Of a DNA stretch of 7,337 nucleotides, positions 6,065-7,337 are shown one piece after another. The DNA is taken from the NCBI GenBank assembly GCA_019236035.1, contig JAFAJU010000463.1, positions 1-7,337 on the forward strand. Direction: 5' to 3'. Under the pieces are notes generated by a model, which had not been told where the DNA came from, did not search any database, and worked only from the letters and a program-made list of their open reading frames with translations. This DNA is from Verrucomicrobiota bacterium (GTDB lineage: Bacteria; Verrucomicrobiota; Verrucomicrobiia; Chthoniobacterales; JAFAMB01). The position numbers and the translations under genes were made by a program. Position 1 is the stretch's first letter, and every line of letters starts with the position of its first letter.

Positions 6065-6131
6065 CGTACGTTGCCGGCGCCCAAAGTACCATAGGGCTTC
6101 CAGCCCTGTATTGCGGCTGCCGCAACGTACG
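6065..6131. repeat. 67-bp two-tier palindromic repeat
   Basis: The outer arms CGTACGTTGC (6065-6074) and GCAACGTACG (6122-6131) are perfect 10-bp complements. An inner hairpin, AGGGCT-tcc-AGCCCT, lies at 6093-6107. It is non-coding and sits between msrB and the carbonic anhydrase gene. Units of this AGGGCTTCCAGCCCT type look like a dispersed genomic repeat; other copies cannot be checked here. Confidence 0.65.
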
Positions 6132-6145
6132 GGCCCTCGGACATT

Positions 6146-6204
6146 GTAACACGGGCGTCCCGCCCGTGATCTTCACCGTAGCACGGGCGGGACGCCCGTG
6201 TCAC
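6146..6204. repeat. Double-hairpin inverted repeat downstream of carbonic anhydrase
   Basis: Bases 6149-6168 and 6182-6201 are exact 20-bp reverse complements, extending to 23 bp with one mismatch. They are separated by 13 bp. Each arm is itself a 7-bp hairpin with a 3-base loop (ACGGGCG/CGCCCGT). The element begins three bases after the carbonic anhydrase stop and could end that transcript or protect its 3' end. There is no clear T-tract, so termination is inferred from position only. Confidence 0.7.
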
Positions 6205-6206
6205 GA

Positions 6207-6917
6207 TCAAGCCAAAATCTCCACCTTGCCGGTAGCAAGATCGTAGATGCCGCCCACTACACCGAGGCGCCCCTCTTTGACTAATCCTGCTAATATTGGT
6301 TCCGACGTCTGCAATTTCTGGACGTTCGCCACTACGTTTTGCCGAGTAGCGTTGGCCACAATATCGCCGGGCTCCGACCGCGCTTTTTCCACCGGTTCTT
6401 TCAGGTAACTCATCAGCTCGGGCAGGTGCCCCGGAAGAGTTGCTCCTTTCGTCACGACATCGACAGCCGCTTTGATCGCTCCGCATCCCGTATGGCCAAG
6501 CACCATTATCAGGGAGGCGCCCAGAACACTTGCGCCATATTCGATACTGGCGAGCCCGTTAGTATCCGCGAAATTGCCGGCTAATCGCACCACAAACAGG
6601 CGCCCGCGGCTCTGATCGAAGGCTAACTCCGGTGCAACTCGAGAATCCGCGCAGCCCAGGATGATTGCAAACGGATGTTGGCTGAGAGCCAGTGCGGGCC
6701 GTTCCGGACCAAAATCGTGGTGCATATTCTTTCCGGTCACATATCTTTGGTTACCCGCCTTGAGCTCGCTTAGAGCCTGGTCAGGCGTGGTCGGGGAAAG
6801 GTCTTTGGGCTTATCTGCGGCGGAGCTGATACGGATAGCGCCCCAAACAGAGGCGGCGCCGGCAAGTGTCAGCCCACGTCGGAGGAAGCTGCGTCGAGAG
6901 TACCGGTCTTCATTCAT
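6207..6917 (-). CDS. Beta-class carbonic anhydrase with Tat signal
   Basis: It encodes 236 residues. The enzyme interconverts CO2 and bicarbonate. The zinc ligands of the beta class are present: Cys89, Asp91 and Arg93 in CADSRV, and His142/Cys145 in GHTGCGA. The surrounding RLFVVRLAGNFAD, and the SIEYGASVLGA helix, are typical of the family. The start ATG 6917 places a twin-arginine signal, SRRSFLRRGLTLAGAA, at residues 7-22, followed by a hydrophobic stretch and probable cleavage after RISSA. The open frame runs upstream only to a TTG at 6971, which would put 18 extra residues before the signal and is unlikely. The Tat motif predicts folding and zinc loading in the cytoplasm, then export to the periplasm. 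No strong Shine-Dalgarno is visible. It is divergent from the nitroreductase gene across 313 bp and followed by a double hairpin. Confidence 0.93.
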   Translation of the reverse strand: MNEDRYSRRSFLRRGLTLAGAASVWGAIRISSAADKPKDLSPTTPDQALSELKAGNQRYVTGKNMHHDFGPERPALALSQHPFAIILGCADSRVAPELAFDQSRGRLFVVRLAGNFADTNGLASIEYGASVLGASLIMVLGHTGCGAIKAAVDVVTKGATLPGHLPELMSYLKEPVEKARSEPGDIVANATRQNVVANVQKLQTSEPILAGLVKEGRLGVVGGIYDLATGKVEILA

Positions 6918-7230
6918 GATACTGAATTTGGTAGCAAACGTGTTTCGAAAATTGTACTTCAGGAGTCTCAAGGCTAACGGCTCCTAAGAGAGATTGTCCA
7001 GCCCGGAGACGCTTCATAAAAGTCTAGCGCAACGCGCTAGGGATTCGTCGCCCCGCGACAAAGCGTCGAAGCGCGCTCCAAGGCAAATCGCGGTTCCTTC
7101 TCGCCTTTTGGGCTACTGGCACTGGCACTGACACCGTCACTGACAAATTGCTTTCAACAACAGCACTTCACATGAGCGCCGAAGCCGATTATTTTTAGCG
7201 GTCTGCGCAGCAAAATGTGAAGGATTATAG
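6918..7230. other. 313-bp divergent intergenic region
   Basis: It lies between the divergent carbonic anhydrase and nitroreductase genes and should hold both promoters. I see no -35/-10 pair good enough to call. Visible structure: a 7-bp hairpin CTAGCGC-aac-GCGCTAG at 7024-7040; five degenerate tandem hexamers (CTGGCA, CTGGCA, CTGACA, CCGTCA, CTGACA) at 7116-7145; and an 8-bp inverted repeat, 7166-7173 with 7215-7222, reaching into the nitroreductase ribosome-binding site. No small ORF is convincing. Confidence 0.6.
7220..7224 (+). promoter_or_regulatory. Shine-Dalgarno of the nitroreductase gene
   Basis: AAGGA six bases before ATG 7231. Its first three bases (AAG) are also the end of the arm ATGTGAAG (7215-7222), which can pair with CTTCACAT at 7166-7173. 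Confidence 0.6.
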
Positions 7231-7337
7231 ATGAATGCGATCACCGATTACCCAATCCATGAGCTCATGACGAAACGTTGGAGCCCTTACTGTTTTGATG
7301 AACGGCCAGTGAACGATGAGGACCTGCGATCGCTCTT
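7231..7337 (+). CDS. Nitroreductase-family protein, 3'-truncated by the window edge
   Basis: Thirty-five complete codons are visible from ATG 7231, preceded by a good AAGGA site. The segment IHELMTKRWSPYCFDERPV followed by NDEDLRSL is the N-terminal signature of FMN-dependent nitroreductase-like proteins (typically RRWSPRAF then RPV and a short helix); the RWS-Y-F part contributes to the FMN phosphate site in this family. These enzymes use NAD(P)H to reduce nitro compounds, quinones or similar acceptors in the cytoplasm. The rest of the protein is outside the window, so the subfamily and substrate cannot be told. It diverges from the carbonic anhydrase gene. Confidence 0.8.
   Translation, partial: MNAITDYPIHELMTKRWSPYCFDERPVNDEDLRSL

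Noticed and set aside
5977..6486. 169-codon minus-strand frame over the palindromes and the carbonic anhydrase 3' end
   Set aside because: It overlaps a certain gene in another frame, and its other half is palindromic repeat.
6918..6971. Upstream TTG start for the carbonic anhydrase
   Set aside because: It would place 18 residues before the twin-arginine signal; ATG 6917 gives a normal Tat signal position.
7024..7040. CTAGCGC/GCGCTAG hairpin as a terminator
   Set aside because: It lies between divergent genes, where no transcript should end, and no T-tract follows on either strand.

Overview
The window looks like a chromosomal stretch from a free-living, moderately GC-rich bacterium. No rRNA, tRNA, replication or phage gene is present. 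The short palindromes scattered between genes (CG-rich units of the ACGGGCG/CGCCCGT, AGGGCT/AGCCCT and GCGCTCCCGCG types) and the many small exported proteins remind me of soil Verrucomicrobiota, perhaps the Chthoniobacterales/Udaeobacter group. That placement is an inference from style, not a phylogenetic result.

Layout, left to right. (1) Positions 2-1474, + strand: the 3' part of an FAD-dependent aromatic-ring hydroxylase whose N-terminus lies outside the window. (2) 1539-1808, - strand: a small exported Tyr/Gly-rich protein whose stop codon lies inside a copy of a 29-bp palindromic repeat. (3) 1895-2204: a 310-bp non-coding element with ~31-bp terminal inverted repeats flanked by TA on both sides. 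It looks like a miniature inverted-repeat transposable element (MITE) and contains three further, interlocking inverted repeats. (4) 2391-2714, - strand: a GYD-domain protein. (5) 2998-3252, - strand: a small exported protein ending in 13-residue tandem repeats. (6) 3397-3804, + strand: an exported protein made of three ~31-residue repeats, divergent from (5). (7) 3834-3966: a cluster of the same palindromic repeat family as at 1515. It abuts directly (8) 3964-5378, + strand: phosphoglucomutase (pgm) that has lost about its first 77 residues and carries a one-base frameshift near 3992. (9) 5389-5970, - strand: exported methionine sulfoxide reductase B. (10) 6065-6204: two palindromic repeat elements. 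(11) 6207-6917, - strand: Tat-exported beta-carbonic anhydrase. (12) 7231 to the end, + strand: the first 35 residues of a nitroreductase-family protein.

The genes do not form one operon or pathway: strands alternate and the spacers are filled with repeats. Shared themes are export (five of the nine genes have an export signal) and redox or stress chemistry (monooxygenase, MsrB, nitroreductase). The most unusual parts are the folded MITE-like element at 1895-2204, the repeat-bounded decay of pgm, and the in-frame 13-residue repeat protein.
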